Assembly: GCF_018362775.1 (NCBI RefSeq)
Contig: NZ_JAGYXY010000002.1
Span: 323,021 to 387,020, forward strand
From: Alistipes montrealensis
GTDB taxonomy: Bacteria; Bacteroidota; Bacteroidia; Bacteroidales; Rikenellaceae
Direction of reading: 5' to 3'
Length of the DNA: 64,000 nucleotides
Part shown: positions 26,286 to 34,493 of the stretch, in pieces
How positions within the stretch are numbered: the first letter of the stretch is position 1
How the letters are laid out: every line of letters begins with the position of its first letter
Notes under the pieces: generated by a model
What the model saw: the letters and a program-made list of their open reading frames with translations, nothing else
What the model was told of the DNA's origin: nothing
Databases searched by the model: none
Made by a program: the position numbers and the translations under genes

Positions 26286-26318
26286 GTCAGCGGCAAGCAG
26301 CAATGCCGGAGAAGCATC

Positions 26319-27503
26319 TTAAGGTTTGGAATTTCCGGCGGGAATGGAGTCACCGGGCGCTCCGGCGGCAGGATCGCAGACGGCTACGCCGACATGCGAA
26401 TCGGCACACCCGTAGTAGAGATACCATTTGGATTTATAGTAAACCAGCCCTTCGATGAAGACCGTGCCGTCCTTGTACTGACCGCTCTTTTCGAAATCGT
26501 CCATGGGGCGGAAAAAGGGCACGTCGAGGCGTCCGATGACCTTACCCGGGTCCGCAGCGTCGAACAATAACTGTCCGGCAGAGTACGTGCCGCCCGGATA
26601 GCGCATGTCGCGGCGGTCGTCGGTGCGGTTCCGACCGTTGTAAAGCAGCAGGATGCCTTTGTCGGTCAGGATGGCCGGAGGTCCGCACTCGGTCAGGTCG
26701 CTGTCGAAATAGCCGATACGCGGAAAGACCACCCCCTTCAGTCCGCCCTGCTCATTCACTTCGGGCGTCCAGTCAACGAGGTTGTCCGACGTGGCGATGT
26801 TGATCATCCGCTCACCCCAGTACATCAGGTATTTGCCATTTACGCGCGTGATGACGAGTTTATCGCCGTCGAGTTTGGTCACGATCGAGGCCGATTTGCA
26901 TTTCAAGTCGCGGAAACGGCCGTTATAGGCCTTTTCGAAGGCATAACCGTGCTTCGTCCAGGTCACCAGATCGCACGAGGTCGCTACGCAGAGCCGCGGA
27001 ATGCGGCGGTTCCACGCCGTATAGAGCATTACATAAGTACCGTCCTCGGCCATGGCGACACGCGGGTCTTCACAACCTCCCGGCCACTCATACTCTTTCA
27101 GTCCATCTTCGGCCGGAAAAAGCACGGGATCACGGCGGAATTGCATTGCCACGCCGTCGCTGCTTTCAGCCAGACCGATGCGCGAAGTACGTTTGCCGAT
27201 GCCCGTCGCCGAATTGTCCTCGGCACGGAAGAGCACGCATATTTTACCGTCGCGGACGGTCGCAGCAGGATTGAACGTATCGCTCTCCATCCATCCGACC
27301 GAGTCCTGCCGCATGGGGCAGAAAAACCGAACCTGCGGGTCGGGCATGATAATGGGATTGGCCCCTGCAGGACGGACAAAGCCTCCCAACGCCCACTCCG
27401 GCAGCCGGTTTTCGCCGGTTTCCGCACCGAAGACCCGGTTCGCGCTGCAACTGAAAGCAGCGATGCCGAAAGCCAGCAGCAGCATTTCGAATGATCTCTT
27501 CAT
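26319..27503 (-). CDS. GH130-like glycosidase or phosphorylase, exported lipoprotein
   Basis: The chosen start gives MKRSFEMLLLAFGIAAFSC, a lipoprotein-like signal with cysteine 19; the frame extends further upstream but without a usable signal. The 394-residue body has a five-bladed beta-propeller pattern: SDTFNPAATVRDGKICVLFRAED, the ECDPR-like motif GCEDPRVAM, KSASIV, FDSDLTECGPPAI, and YYGCADSHVGVAV at the end. These fit family GH130, which holds beta-mannoside phosphorylases and beta-1,2-mannosidases. The phosphorylase-versus-hydrolase choice cannot be made by eye. It faces the sulfatase gene and shares its terminator, so the two may handle one sulfated or mannose-containing glycan. Confidence 0.82.
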   Translation of the reverse strand: MKRSFEMLLLAFGIAAFSCSANRVFGAETGENRLPEWALGGFVRPAGANPIIMPDPQVRFFCPMRQDSVGWMESDTFNPAATVRDGKICVLFRAEDNSATGIGKRTSRIGLAESSDGVAMQFRRDPVLFPAEDGLKEYEWPGGCEDPRVAMAEDGTYVMLYTAWNRRIPRLCVATSCDLVTWTKHGYAFEKAYNGRFRDLKCKSASIVTKLDGDKLVITRVNGKYLMYWGERMINIATSDNLVDWTPEVNEQGGLKGVVFPRIGYFDSDLTECGPPAILTDKGILLLYNGRNRTDDRRDMRYPGGTYSAGQLLFDAADPGKVIGRLDVPFFRPMDDFEKSGQYKDGTVFIEGLVYYKSKWYLYYGCADSHVGVAVCDPAAGAPGDSIPAGNSKP

Positions 27504-27548
27504 AGAATTCAGGTTTATTTTTGGTTGCACTCCAATATTTATCAAAAA

Positions 27549-27556
27549 CAAAAATA
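27549..27556 (-). promoter_or_regulatory. -7 promoter element of the GH130-like gene
   Basis: On the minus strand TATTTTTG fits TAnnTTTG and predicts a leader of about 40 bases. Confidence 0.45.
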
Positions 27557-27691
27557 ACGCAAAATAGAGAAAGACCACCATATTACACCGGAAAAAATCG
27601 GCCGGGCGCAGAACCCGCCCGACAAATCCGGGAAACGGATAAATCAAAAACAAAACAGGGTTGCAGATAACCGCACCGCTGTTTTTTTGTC

Positions 27692-27699
27692 TATCTTTG
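27692..27699 (+). promoter_or_regulatory. -7 promoter element of the small phosphoesterase gene
   Basis: TATCTTTG matches the consensus and lies about 70 bases before the chosen ATG. The location supports the later start codon at 27769, since an earlier in-frame ATG at 27661 is upstream of the promoter. Confidence 0.5.
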
Positions 27700-27768
27700 C
27701 AGATAACCTCTCGCTCTATGACAGCCGGGCGGCTAAGTATTCAGATCATATACCAACGCACCTTCGAA

Positions 27769-28371
27769 ATGACGATTGCCTTTCTATCCGATACGCACGG
27801 AAAACACCGGGAGATGAAAAATATGCCGCAGGCGGATGTGCTGATTCATGCAGGGGATTTGTCGTGGAACGGCACGGAGGAAGAGATTGCCGATTTTATC
27901 AGTTGGCTCGGCCCGTTGGATTACAGACATAAAATCTTTATCGCCGGCAATCACGACGATTGCCTGGACGGCGCGGAAATCGAAGGTCTGCCTGAAAATT
28001 GCCACTATCTGTGCAACAGCGGCATAGAAATCGGAGGTGTGCGGATCTGGGGAGTGCCGCTCTTCCTGTCCGATGAAATCCATTGGGAAGACCTCTATCC
28101 GGAGAAAATCGCCCGGATTCCGGAGCAGACAGATGTGTTGATTTCACATTGCCCGCCATTCGGAATCTTAGACAAATCGGCATTCGGCGCAAACATGGGA
28201 AGTGAAGATTTACGCAAACGCGTAGAAAAGACGGCTCCGCATTACCACTTATTCGGCCATATCCACGAAGCATGCGGAGTGTATGAAACGCCCCGGACAA
28301 CCTTTGTAAACGGTTGTATCGTGAACGAAAACTACGAACCGGTCAATCGCCCCACCGTTATTCATATCTAA
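27769..28371 (+). CDS. Cytosolic metallophosphoesterase (calcineurin-like)
   Basis: A 200-residue enzyme with the complete metallophosphoesterase signature: D8-x-H10 in SDTHG, D30 in GDLSWNG, N61-H62 in GNHDD, H127 in SHCPP, and H164-x-H166 in GHIHEACG. No signal peptide is present. The start MTIAFLSDTHG is chosen because the family begins at this strand and the promoter lies between it and earlier ATGs. It resembles the small eukaryote/bacterial UPF0046-type phosphoesterases. It is a single-gene unit. Its substrate is unknown. Confidence 0.88.
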   Translation: MTIAFLSDTHGKHREMKNMPQADVLIHAGDLSWNGTEEEIADFISWLGPLDYRHKIFIAGNHDDCLDGAEIEGLPENCHYLCNSGIEIGGVRIWGVPLFLSDEIHWEDLYPEKIARIPEQTDVLISHCPPFGILDKSAFGANMGSEDLRKRVEKTAPHYHLFGHIHEACGVYETPRTTFVNGCIVNENYEPVNRPTVIHI

Positions 28372-28374
28372 AAC

Positions 28375-28392
28375 GGGCCCGTCTTCGGGCCC
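28375..28392 (+). terminator. Weak hairpin after the phosphoesterase gene
   Basis: GGGCCCG-TCTT-CGGGCCC forms a strong 7-base stem three bases after the stop codon. No T-tract follows directly, so termination may be Rho-dependent or use the next hairpin. Confidence 0.45.
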
Positions 28393-28396
28393 TGGC

Positions 28397-28434
28397 AAAA
28401 AAAGTCCTCGGAAGTATTAACTTCCAAGGACTTT
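28397..28434 (-). terminator. Terminator of tRNA-Cys
   Basis: On the minus strand a hairpin (AAAGTCCTTGGAAG / CTTCCGAGGACTTT, one internal mismatch, loop TAAT region) is followed by TTTTTTT. It starts 14 bases after the tRNA 3' end. Confidence 0.75.
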
Positions 28435-28447
28435 CGCGTTCAGATCG

Positions 28448-28518
28448 AGGTCTGAAGCGGATTCGAACCGCTGTACAAGGTTTTGCAGACCTTTGCCTAG
28501 CCACTCGGCCATCAGACC
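28448..28518 (-). tRNA. tRNA-Cys (anticodon GCA)
   Basis: A complete 71-base cloverleaf on the minus strand. The acceptor stem GGTCTGA pairs with TCAGACC. The D-arm is GCC...GGC; the anticodon stem AAGGT/ACCTT encloses loop CTGCAAA with anticodon GCA (28484-28486). The T-arm is AGCGG-TTCGAAT-CCGCT. The discriminator base is U, as expected for cysteine tRNA. The CCA end is not encoded. Confidence 0.96.
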
Positions 28519-28637
28519 ATTTTTACCCGAATACCCTGTCTTTTAAACCGAGCCGAATTTTCAAAATTCCCGGAATCCGATCGATCGGCTCCGCAAATCC
28601 AAAGCATACGGCTTCATTTTTCAGTGCATCGGGAGTG

Positions 28638-28645
28638 CAAATATA
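28638..28645 (-). promoter_or_regulatory. -7 promoter element of tRNA-Cys
   Basis: Minus-strand TATATTTG fits TAnnTTTG and lies about 120 bases upstream of the tRNA, so the precursor would carry a 5' leader of roughly 115 bases. Confidence 0.45.
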
Positions 28646-28719
28646 CAAACATTTCTAAAATCTGCAAAACTTCGGCTTAACTTTGCGCTCTTTCCAAAAA
28701 ATATTTACTTTTTAATCTT

Positions 28720-28750
28720 AAGGTAAGCGTACATGGGCTTACCTTTTTTC
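28720..28750 (+). terminator. Plus-strand hairpin-T-tract with no obvious gene before it
   Basis: AAGGTAAGC-GTACATGG-GCTTACCTT is a perfect 9-base stem followed by further T residues. The only plus-strand gene upstream ends at 28371. A TAACTTTG element at 28678-28685 could drive a transcript of about 55 bases into it. Confidence 0.6.
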
Positions 28751-28809
28751 AATCGCAACCGGTTCTTTACGAAATTCCGCCCTGCGTTGCGTTATTTCCC
28801 GAAAATGGC

Positions 28810-28817
28810 TACCTTTA
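28810..28817 (+). promoter_or_regulatory. -7-like promoter element of dprA
   Basis: TACCTTTA differs from TAnnTTTG by the last base and lies 26 bases upstream of the dprA ATG. Confidence 0.4.
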
Positions 28818-28843
28818 CATCGTTCTAAACGTTTTTTCGCGGT

Positions 28844-29944
28844 ATGACCATCGAGGATATTGCCCTTCAGATGACTCCGGGCATCGGCATTAAAGGCGCC
28901 GTGCACCTGCTGGAGCAGTTCGGCGATGCGCGAAGCATCTTCGCGGCCACGGCCGACGAGCTGATCGGCAAAGCGGAGCTGCGGCCCGAAGCGGCACAGC
29001 AGATCGTCCACCGGAAAGGGTTTTCTGATGCGGAAAAGGAACTCGCCTACTGCCGCCGCAACGGCATCACAGCCATTGCCTCGACCGACCCGGAATACCC
29101 GGCGCTCCTGCGGGAAATCCCCGATTACCCTCATGTGCTGTATATCAAAGGAGACACCGAAGCCCTCTCGGCCCGTTGTATTTCAATCGTGGGAACACGC
29201 GAAGCGACGCCTTACGGGCAGACGGTCTGCAACCGGCTCGTAGAAGGGCTAGCAGAGCGGGTTCCGGAACTCTCGGTCGTAAGCGGCCTGGCTTTCGGGA
29301 TCGACATCGCGGCACACCGTGCGGCGCTTGCAGCCGGAGTGCCGACCGTCGCCGTGGTAGCCAACCCGCTGCCCGGCGTTACGCCTGCCCAGCATACGGA
29401 CGTGGCGCGCGACATCCTCGCCCGCGGAGGGGCTTTAGTCACGGAACTGCACTCGCAGTCGAAGCAGAACGGCAATTTCTACCTCGCACGTAACCGCATC
29501 ATTGCGGGGCTGAGCGCGGGATGCATCGTCGCCGAGTCTCCCGACAGCGGCGGCTCGCTCTTCACGGCCCACTGCGCCGACGCCTACAACCGGACGGTAA
29601 TGGCCGTGCCGGGACGCATCACCGACCGGGCGTCGGCAGGCACGAACCACCTGATACGCAACCGCAAAGCACAGTTGGTACTGACGGCCGACGACGTGAT
29701 CCGGGAGTTGATGTGGGACCTCGGAGAAAATCCCGCGATGCTGCGGGCAAAGCCCCCGACTCCGGAACTGACGCCCGACGAGGCCGGACTGCTGGGGTGT
29801 TTCCGCACCGACGACCCGTTGTCGGTCGAGACGCTCGGGGAACTGAGCAGCCTGAATCCCGGCGAACTGGCGACGCTGCTCGTAGGGCTCGAACTGGCAG
29901 GCGCCGTGCGCCAGTTGCCCGGAAACAGATACATGAAACTATGA
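28844..29944 (+). CDS. dprA: DNA-processing protein DprA
   Basis: DprA binds single-stranded DNA and loads RecA during natural transformation; it is also conserved in many non-competent bacteria. The 366-residue protein has an N-terminal helix-hairpin-helix region (TPGIGIKGAVHLLEQFG), the Rossmann-like core (CISIVGTREATPYG, then VVSGLAFGIDIAAHRAALAAG, GGALVTELHS and FYLARNRIIAGLS, about 110-280), and a C-terminal winged-helix part (LSVETLGELSSLNPGELATLL). All core motifs are intact. Its stop overlaps the tatD start by ATGA, so it heads the operon dprA-tatD-asparaginase. Confidence 0.95.
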   Translation: MTIEDIALQMTPGIGIKGAVHLLEQFGDARSIFAATADELIGKAELRPEAAQQIVHRKGFSDAEKELAYCRRNGITAIASTDPEYPALLREIPDYPHVLYIKGDTEALSARCISIVGTREATPYGQTVCNRLVEGLAERVPELSVVSGLAFGIDIAAHRAALAAGVPTVAVVANPLPGVTPAQHTDVARDILARGGALVTELHSQSKQNGNFYLARNRIIAGLSAGCIVAESPDSGGSLFTAHCADAYNRTVMAVPGRITDRASAGTNHLIRNRKAQLVLTADDVIRELMWDLGENPAMLRAKPPTPELTPDEAGLLGCFRTDDPLSVETLGELSSLNPGELATLLVGLELAGAVRQLPGNRYMKL

Positions 29945-30735
29945 TACTGACAGATACGCATTCACACCTCTACGACGAAGCATTCGACGACGACCGCGAA
30001 GAGGCTTTAGCCCGCGCCGCAGCCGAAGGCGTCGGGCAACTGCTGCTCCCGGCCATCGACTCCGAAAGCCACGAGCGGCTGTTCGGACTTTGCCGCAGCC
30101 ATCCGCAGCGGTGCATCCCGATGATGGGACTGCACCCCACCTCGGTAAACGACAATCCCCGCTGGCAGGAGGAACTCGCCCTGGTGGAACGCTACCTGCA
30201 AACGCCGCCCGAAGGAATCGAGGGATTCTGCGCCGTAGGCGAGATCGGGCTGGACCTCTACTGGAGCCGCGATTTCAGGGCCGAACAGGCCGAAACGTTC
30301 CGCCGCCAGATCGACCTCTCGCTGCAATACGGGCTGCCGATCGCCGTGCATACGCGCGACGCATGGCCCGAAACGGCCGCTATCATGCGCGAATACCGCG
30401 GCCAAGGCGTCCGGGGAGTCTTCCACGCCTTTTCGGACGGAATCGAGACCTACCGCAAACTGAAGGAGTACGGTGATTTCGCCTTCGGGATCGGCGGCGT
30501 GGTAACTTTCAAAAAGAGCAAACTGGCCGAGGTCGTGCGCGAAATGGAACTGCGGGACATCGTGCTGGAAACCGACTGTCCCTACCTCACGCCCGCACCC
30601 CACCGGGGAGAGCGCAACGAGTCGGCCTACGTGCGTTACGTCTGCGAAAAGGTCGCCGAACTCAAAGGACTCACACCGGCGGAGGTCGCGGAGGCGACGA
30701 CGGCCAACGCCAAACGAATATTCAAAGGAATCTGA
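29941..30735 (+). CDS. tatD: TatD-family metal-dependent hydrolase
   Basis: TatD enzymes are TIM-barrel, metal-dependent exonucleases/DNases. The ATG overlaps the dprA stop (ATGA), giving 264 residues, the family size. Metal-binding motifs are all present: H7-x-H9 in DTHSHLYD, E in GEIGLDLYW, H in AVHTRDAWPE, H in VFHAFSDG, and D in LETDCPYLTPAPHRGERNE. Translational coupling with dprA and the 4-base gap to the asparaginase gene indicate one transcript. Confidence 0.95.
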   Translation: MILTDTHSHLYDEAFDDDREEALARAAAEGVGQLLLPAIDSESHERLFGLCRSHPQRCIPMMGLHPTSVNDNPRWQEELALVERYLQTPPEGIEGFCAVGEIGLDLYWSRDFRAEQAETFRRQIDLSLQYGLPIAVHTRDAWPETAAIMREYRGQGVRGVFHAFSDGIETYRKLKEYGDFAFGIGGVVTFKKSKLAEVVREMELRDIVLETDCPYLTPAPHRGERNESAYVRYVCEKVAELKGLTPAEVAEATTANAKRIFKGI

Positions 30736-30739
30736 TACC

Positions 30740-31768
30740 ATGAGATCTTCGATCCTCATTATTTACACGGGCGGAACCATCGGCATGAAGACCGACGCCG
30801 CCACCGGGGCGCTGGTCCCCTTCGACTTCAGCGGCATTTACGACGAGTTCCCCTCGTTGAAACGCCTTAACGTCGACATCGACGTACACACGGTGTCGCC
30901 CGTGATCGACTCTTCGAACGTGGAGCCGTCGAACTGGCTGGCCCTCGCCCGCCTGATCCGCGACAACTACGCCCGCTACGACGGATTCGTCGTGCTGCAT
31001 GGGACCGACACCATGTCCTATACGGCTTCGGCGCTGAGTTTTTTGCTGGAAAACCTCGCCAAACCGGTCGTCTTCACCGGAAGCCAGATTCCGATCGGCG
31101 TGCTGCGTACCGACGGGCGAGAGAACCTTATCACAGCCATCGAGATCGCCGGGGCCCGCATCGGCGGCCGCCCGGAGGTTCCCGAGGTATCGCTCTATTT
31201 CCAGAACCGCCTTTTCCGCGCCAACCGCACCACCAAGCGCAGCGCCGAGGCCCTGAGCGCCTTCCGCTCCTACAACTACCCGCCGCTGGCCGAAGTAGGG
31301 GTCAATATCGCCTACAACCTCCCGGCGATCCTGCGGCCCGCGGATACTTCCCCGCAACTGCGCATCGCCACGAAACTATCCGGGGGCATCGAACTCGTCA
31401 AACTCTTTCCGGGACTCAGCGAAGAGATCCTGCGGGCCATGCTTTCAGCCCCGGGACTGCGCGCCGTGGTACTCGAAACCTTCGGCGCCGGCAACGCCCC
31501 CACTTCCGAATGGTTCATCCGCGTCATCGGGGAAGCCGTCGCACGCGGGATCATCATTCTCAACATCACGCAGTGCGGCGGGGGCTGCGTCTCGATGGAA
31601 CTCTACGAAACGGGGCTGCAACTGCAAAAAACCGGCGTCCTGTGCGGTTACGACATGACTACCGAAGCCGCCGTCACCAAGTTGATGTACGTACTCGGAT
31701 TGGGGCTTTCGGACGACGAGACACGCATGCTCCTGCGCAAACCCCTGCGCGGAGAATTTACGGCATAA
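30740..31768 (+). CDS. ansA: Type I (cytosolic) L-asparaginase
   Basis: Hydrolyses L-asparagine to aspartate and ammonia. The 342-residue protein has both catalytic threonine motifs: YTGGTIG (T13) near the N-terminus and VLHGTDTMSYTASALSF around residues 88-104. No signal peptide is present, which fits the cytosolic type I enzyme. The region VFTGSQIPIGVLRTDGRENLI is also typical. It is the third gene of the dprA operon. An ACGGC-ATAA-GCCGT stem overlaps the stop codon and a T-run follows about 15 bases later, a possible terminator. Confidence 0.94.
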   Translation: MRSSILIIYTGGTIGMKTDAATGALVPFDFSGIYDEFPSLKRLNVDIDVHTVSPVIDSSNVEPSNWLALARLIRDNYARYDGFVVLHGTDTMSYTASALSFLLENLAKPVVFTGSQIPIGVLRTDGRENLITAIEIAGARIGGRPEVPEVSLYFQNRLFRANRTTKRSAEALSAFRSYNYPPLAEVGVNIAYNLPAILRPADTSPQLRIATKLSGGIELVKLFPGLSEEILRAMLSAPGLRAVVLETFGAGNAPTSEWFIRVIGEAVARGIIILNITQCGGGCVSMELYETGLQLQKTGVLCGYDMTTEAAVTKLMYVLGLGLSDDETRMLLRKPLRGEFTA

Positions 31769-32142
31769 GCCGTTGCATGTAACAATTTTTTTTTCTATAT
31801 TTCGCACTGCTAATGTACCCTTTCCGCAGGAAGCAATGGGTGGGTCAGGCGGCAAAAAGCATGCGAAACTATTGGCTTACAGTCCATTAATCGAATCCGG
31901 GGTGAATTATCCGGGGTTCGGCTATATGTGCAGAAATAACCTTCCGCAGCAGCTCCGGAGCAGAAAAGGACACTCCGAAGGCTGCGAAAGACAAAAAAAA
32001 TAATTATTTTTATTGAAAAAATAACGGACGGCAACGTTTGAAAATAAAAAAACGGCATTCGGCGGCGACCGGAAAGAAGAAGAAACCAAAAACACAACAA
32101 TAAAAAGATCAACTAATCAAATTTAATTTATCTAACACAACT
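31769..32142. other. Long intergenic/leader region upstream of the ExbB operon
   Basis: A 374-base gap. After a T9 run (about 31787) there is a -7-like TATATTTC at 31793-31800. The rest is increasingly A-rich and holds inverted segments such as CTCCGGAG, but no open frame of note. If the -7-like element is used, the exbB mRNA would have a leader of more than 300 bases; a start closer to the gene is equally possible. Confidence 0.5.
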
Positions 32143-32895
32143 ATGAAAAAACTTTTTTTGATTCCGTCGGCTGCCCTGTCCGTACTGGGTACCGTTAGTG
32201 CGTTCGCACAGGATGCAGCTGTCGCAACCGAAGCGGTTGTAGCAGAAACCCAGGTTGCAGGCGACAGCATGCACCACGTCATGATGCAGAAGTTCCTCGA
32301 AGGCGGTTGGGAGTGGATGCTCCCGGTGCTCCTCTGCTTGGTGATCGGTCTGGCAGTGGCTATCGAGCGTATCCTGTACCTGTCGCTCTCGACGATCAAC
32401 TCGAAGAAACTCATCGCTTCCGTCGAGGAGGCGCTCAAGAACGGCGGCATCGAAGCTGCTAAAGAGGTCTGCCGCAACACCCGCGGTCCGATCGCCTCGA
32501 TCTACTACCAGGGTCTCGACCGTTACGACCAGGGTCTGGACGCTGTCGAAAAAGCCGTTGTTTCCTACGGTTCGGTTCAGACCGGCCAGATGGAGTCGGG
32601 CCTTTCGTGGATCGGCCTGTTCATCGCCCTCAGCCCGATGCTCGGATTTATGGGAACCGTCGTCGGTATGATCGCGGCGTTCGACGCCATCCAGGCTGCC
32701 GGTGATATCAGCCCGACGCTGGTTGCAGGCGGTATCAAGGTCGCCCTTCTGACCACCCTTATGGGTCTTATCGCTGCGGTTATTCTTCAGTTGTTCTACA
32801 ACTATATCGTTTCGAAGATCGACTCGCTCGTGAATGATATGGAGGACTCGTCCATCACGCTGATGGATATCCTGACGGCTTACAACAAGAAATAA
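32143..32895 (+). CDS. exbB: MotA/TolQ/ExbB proton-channel protein
   Basis: ExbB forms the pentameric inner-membrane proton channel that powers TonB (or a Tol-like partner). The 250-residue protein starts with a signal-like segment (1-22), a short periplasmic stretch and three membrane spans (about 57-77, 155-178, 200-222). The conserved channel region LGFMGTVVGMIAAF (T172) and IKVALLTTLMGLIAA (T204/T205) is intact. It heads a four-gene operon with a small membrane protein and two ExbD proteins; no tonB gene is present here. The energised SusC-type transporter elsewhere in this window needs such a complex. Confidence 0.95.
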   Translation: MKKLFLIPSAALSVLGTVSAFAQDAAVATEAVVAETQVAGDSMHHVMMQKFLEGGWEWMLPVLLCLVIGLAVAIERILYLSLSTINSKKLIASVEEALKNGGIEAAKEVCRNTRGPIASIYYQGLDRYDQGLDAVEKAVVSYGSVQTGQMESGLSWIGLFIALSPMLGFMGTVVGMIAAFDAIQAAGDISPTLVAGGIKVALLTTLMGLIAAVILQLFYNYIVSKIDSLVNDMEDSSITLMDILTAYNKK

Positions 32896-32931
32896 TCCGA
32901 CGCGGATAAGATTAAAAAGTCAAAAGCAATT

Positions 32932-33351
32932 ATGAAAAAGATTTTAAACATATTGCTGGGTGTTCTGATGGCTATCACCGTAGTCCTTTTGGTCTACGCG
33001 ATCGCTACCGGCGGCTCGGACGCATCGATCAGCGTGAACCTGATGTGGGGATATTTCCTCTTCGTGTTCGCTGTCGCTGCGGCTATTTTCTGCGCCGTTT
33101 TCGGAATGATCCAAAACCCGGCAGGCATCAAGGGAACCATTCTGTCCCTGGCGTTGATCATCGTCGTCGTCGGCGTTTCGTATTTCTATTCGGCCGGCCA
33201 TACGGTGAATATCATCGATCTGCAGAACAACGGTTTCTTCAGCCACGGTGAAACCGTAATTACCGAAACGAGCATCCTCGTAACCTACGTTGCGTTCATC
33301 GCCGCTTTCCTGACGGCCGTTGCAACCGAAATCTGGGGCGCATTCAAATAA
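32932..33351 (+). CDS. Small four-span membrane protein of the ExbB-ExbD operon
   Basis: A 139-residue protein with four hydrophobic segments (about 5-24, 38-59, 67-86 and 113-135) and little else. No known domain is recognised. It lies between exbB (36-base gap) and exbD (14-base gap), all in the same direction, so it is probably an additional inner-membrane component of this energy-transducing complex. Its role is unknown. Confidence 0.85.
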   Translation: MKKILNILLGVLMAITVVLLVYAIATGGSDASISVNLMWGYFLFVFAVAAAIFCAVFGMIQNPAGIKGTILSLALIIVVVGVSYFYSAGHTVNIIDLQNNGFFSHGETVITETSILVTYVAFIAAFLTAVATEIWGAFK

Positions 33352-33365
33352 CTGAATAAAAAACG

Positions 33366-33971
33366 ATGGCAACAGATAAAAGAAAAATACAGGAGATCAA
33401 TGCCGGTTCTATGGCCGACATCGCCTTCCTGCTGCTGATTTTCTTCCTGGTCGCCACTACCATGAATACCGACACGGGTCTGGTGCGCATGCTTCCGCCG
33501 ATGCCTCCCGAGGATCAACCTCAGGATGAAATCAAGGTCAAGGAGCGCAACCTATTCCTCGTGTTCATCAACGGTAGGGGAGACATCATGGCAGGAGCAG
33601 CAGGCAAGCAGGAGCCGCTCGATCTTCACCAGCTCAAGGACAAGACCAAGGAGTTCATCACCAACCCGATGAACGACGAGAACCTGCCCGAGAAGCAGAA
33701 CAAAGAGATCGAGCTCGCAGACGGCAGCAAATGGGTATATCCCGAGAGCCAGGGCGTCGTTTCGCTTCAGACGACCCGAGACACGGGCTACCAATCCTAT
33801 ATCATGGTGCAGAACGAACTCACGCGCGCATTCAACGAGGTGCGTAACGAGGTGGCACAGCGTAAATTCGGCGCAAAATTCCTCGATCTTCCCGAGGAGC
33901 AGCGCAATGCAGTATCGAAAGCCGTACCTCTGAAGATTTCGGAGGCCGAACCGCGTAACATAAAGAAGTAA
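33366..33971 (+). CDS. exbD: ExbD/TolR-family protein 1
   Basis: ExbD sits with its single span in the ExbB pore; an aspartate near the start of the span carries protons. Here the N-terminus is short and basic, and SMADIAFLLLIFFLVATTM gives the span with D18 in the conserved position. The periplasmic part is unusually long (201 residues in total; typical ExbD is about 140) because of an insert around residues 75-130 rich in charged residues. It ends four bases before the second exbD. Confidence 0.93.
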   Translation: MATDKRKIQEINAGSMADIAFLLLIFFLVATTMNTDTGLVRMLPPMPPEDQPQDEIKVKERNLFLVFINGRGDIMAGAAGKQEPLDLHQLKDKTKEFITNPMNDENLPEKQNKEIELADGSKWVYPESQGVVSLQTTRDTGYQSYIMVQNELTRAFNEVRNEVAQRKFGAKFLDLPEEQRNAVSKAVPLKISEAEPRNIKK

Positions 33972-33974
33972 GCC

Positions 33975-34445
33975 ATGGCAGTAATGAAAAAGAAGGGCAG
34001 CAAAGGTCTGCCCCCTATCTCGACCGCATCGCTTCCTGACGTGATCTTCATGATCCTCTTCTTCTTTATGGTCTCGACGACCATGCGCGATCAGGAACTG
34101 CTGGTAAGATACAAACTTCCGGAGGCTACCGAAGTGCAGAAACTCGAGAAGAAATCGCTCGTAAGTTTCATTCACATCGGTCCCCCGTCGATGACGATGC
34201 AGGCAAAGTTCGGAACCGCGCCGCGCATCCAGTTGAACGACTCGTACAAATCGACCCGGGATATCCTGGACTTCGTCGCCGCAGAACGCGATAAGCTCAC
34301 CGAAGCCGACCGTGCTTCGATGACGATCTGCCTCAAGGCCGACGAAAATACCAAGATGGGTATTGTGACCGACGTTAAGCAGGAGCTGCGTCGCGCCAAC
34401 GCCCTGAAACTCTCCTATGCGGCCTCCAAGTCGCTGGGATACTAA
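33975..34445 (+). CDS. exbD: ExbD/TolR-family protein 2
   Basis: A 156-residue ExbD with the conserved aspartate D22 at the start of its single membrane span (SLPDVIFMILFFFMVSTTM). The periplasmic domain ends with a segment of the usual ExbD type: MTICLKADENTKMGIVTDVKQELRRA. It follows the first exbD after a 3-base gap. Tandem exbD genes with different periplasmic domains are common in Bacteroidota and suggest hetero-oligomers in one complex. Confidence 0.94.
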   Translation: MAVMKKKGSKGLPPISTASLPDVIFMILFFFMVSTTMRDQELLVRYKLPEATEVQKLEKKSLVSFIHIGPPSMTMQAKFGTAPRIQLNDSYKSTRDILDFVAAERDKLTEADRASMTICLKADENTKMGIVTDVKQELRRANALKLSYAASKSLGY

Positions 34446-34461
34446 TCCGGGGATTATGTTG

Positions 34462-34493
34462 AAAAAGAGCAGGCTTGAAAGCCTGCTCTTTTT
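34462..34493. terminator. Bidirectional terminator after exbD
   Basis: AAAAAGAGCAGGCT-TGAA-AGCCTGCTCTTTTT is a perfect 14-base stem with a 4-base loop, 16 bases after the exbD stop. A second, weaker inverted segment lies at about 34603-34640. Confidence 0.85.

Larger units (their letters stand above)
28519..28843. other. Intergenic region between tRNA-Cys and dprA
   Basis: A 325-base AT-rich gap. Reading left it holds a TATATTTG element (28638-28645, minus) that probably starts the tRNA-Cys transcript. Reading right it holds TAACTTTG (28678-28685, plus), a plus-strand terminator (28720-28750) and the dprA promoter-like TACCTTTA. No convincing protein gene. Confidence 0.6.

Noticed and set aside
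27661..27768. Longer N-terminus for the small phosphoesterase gene
   Set aside because: The added 36 residues precede the family's first strand, and a good -7 promoter element lies inside this stretch.
28733..28828. 31-codon ORF (MGLPFFNRNRFF...) before dprA
   Set aside because: Its start lies in the loop of the 28720 terminator and it overlaps the dprA promoter-like element; no signal of coding selection can be seen.
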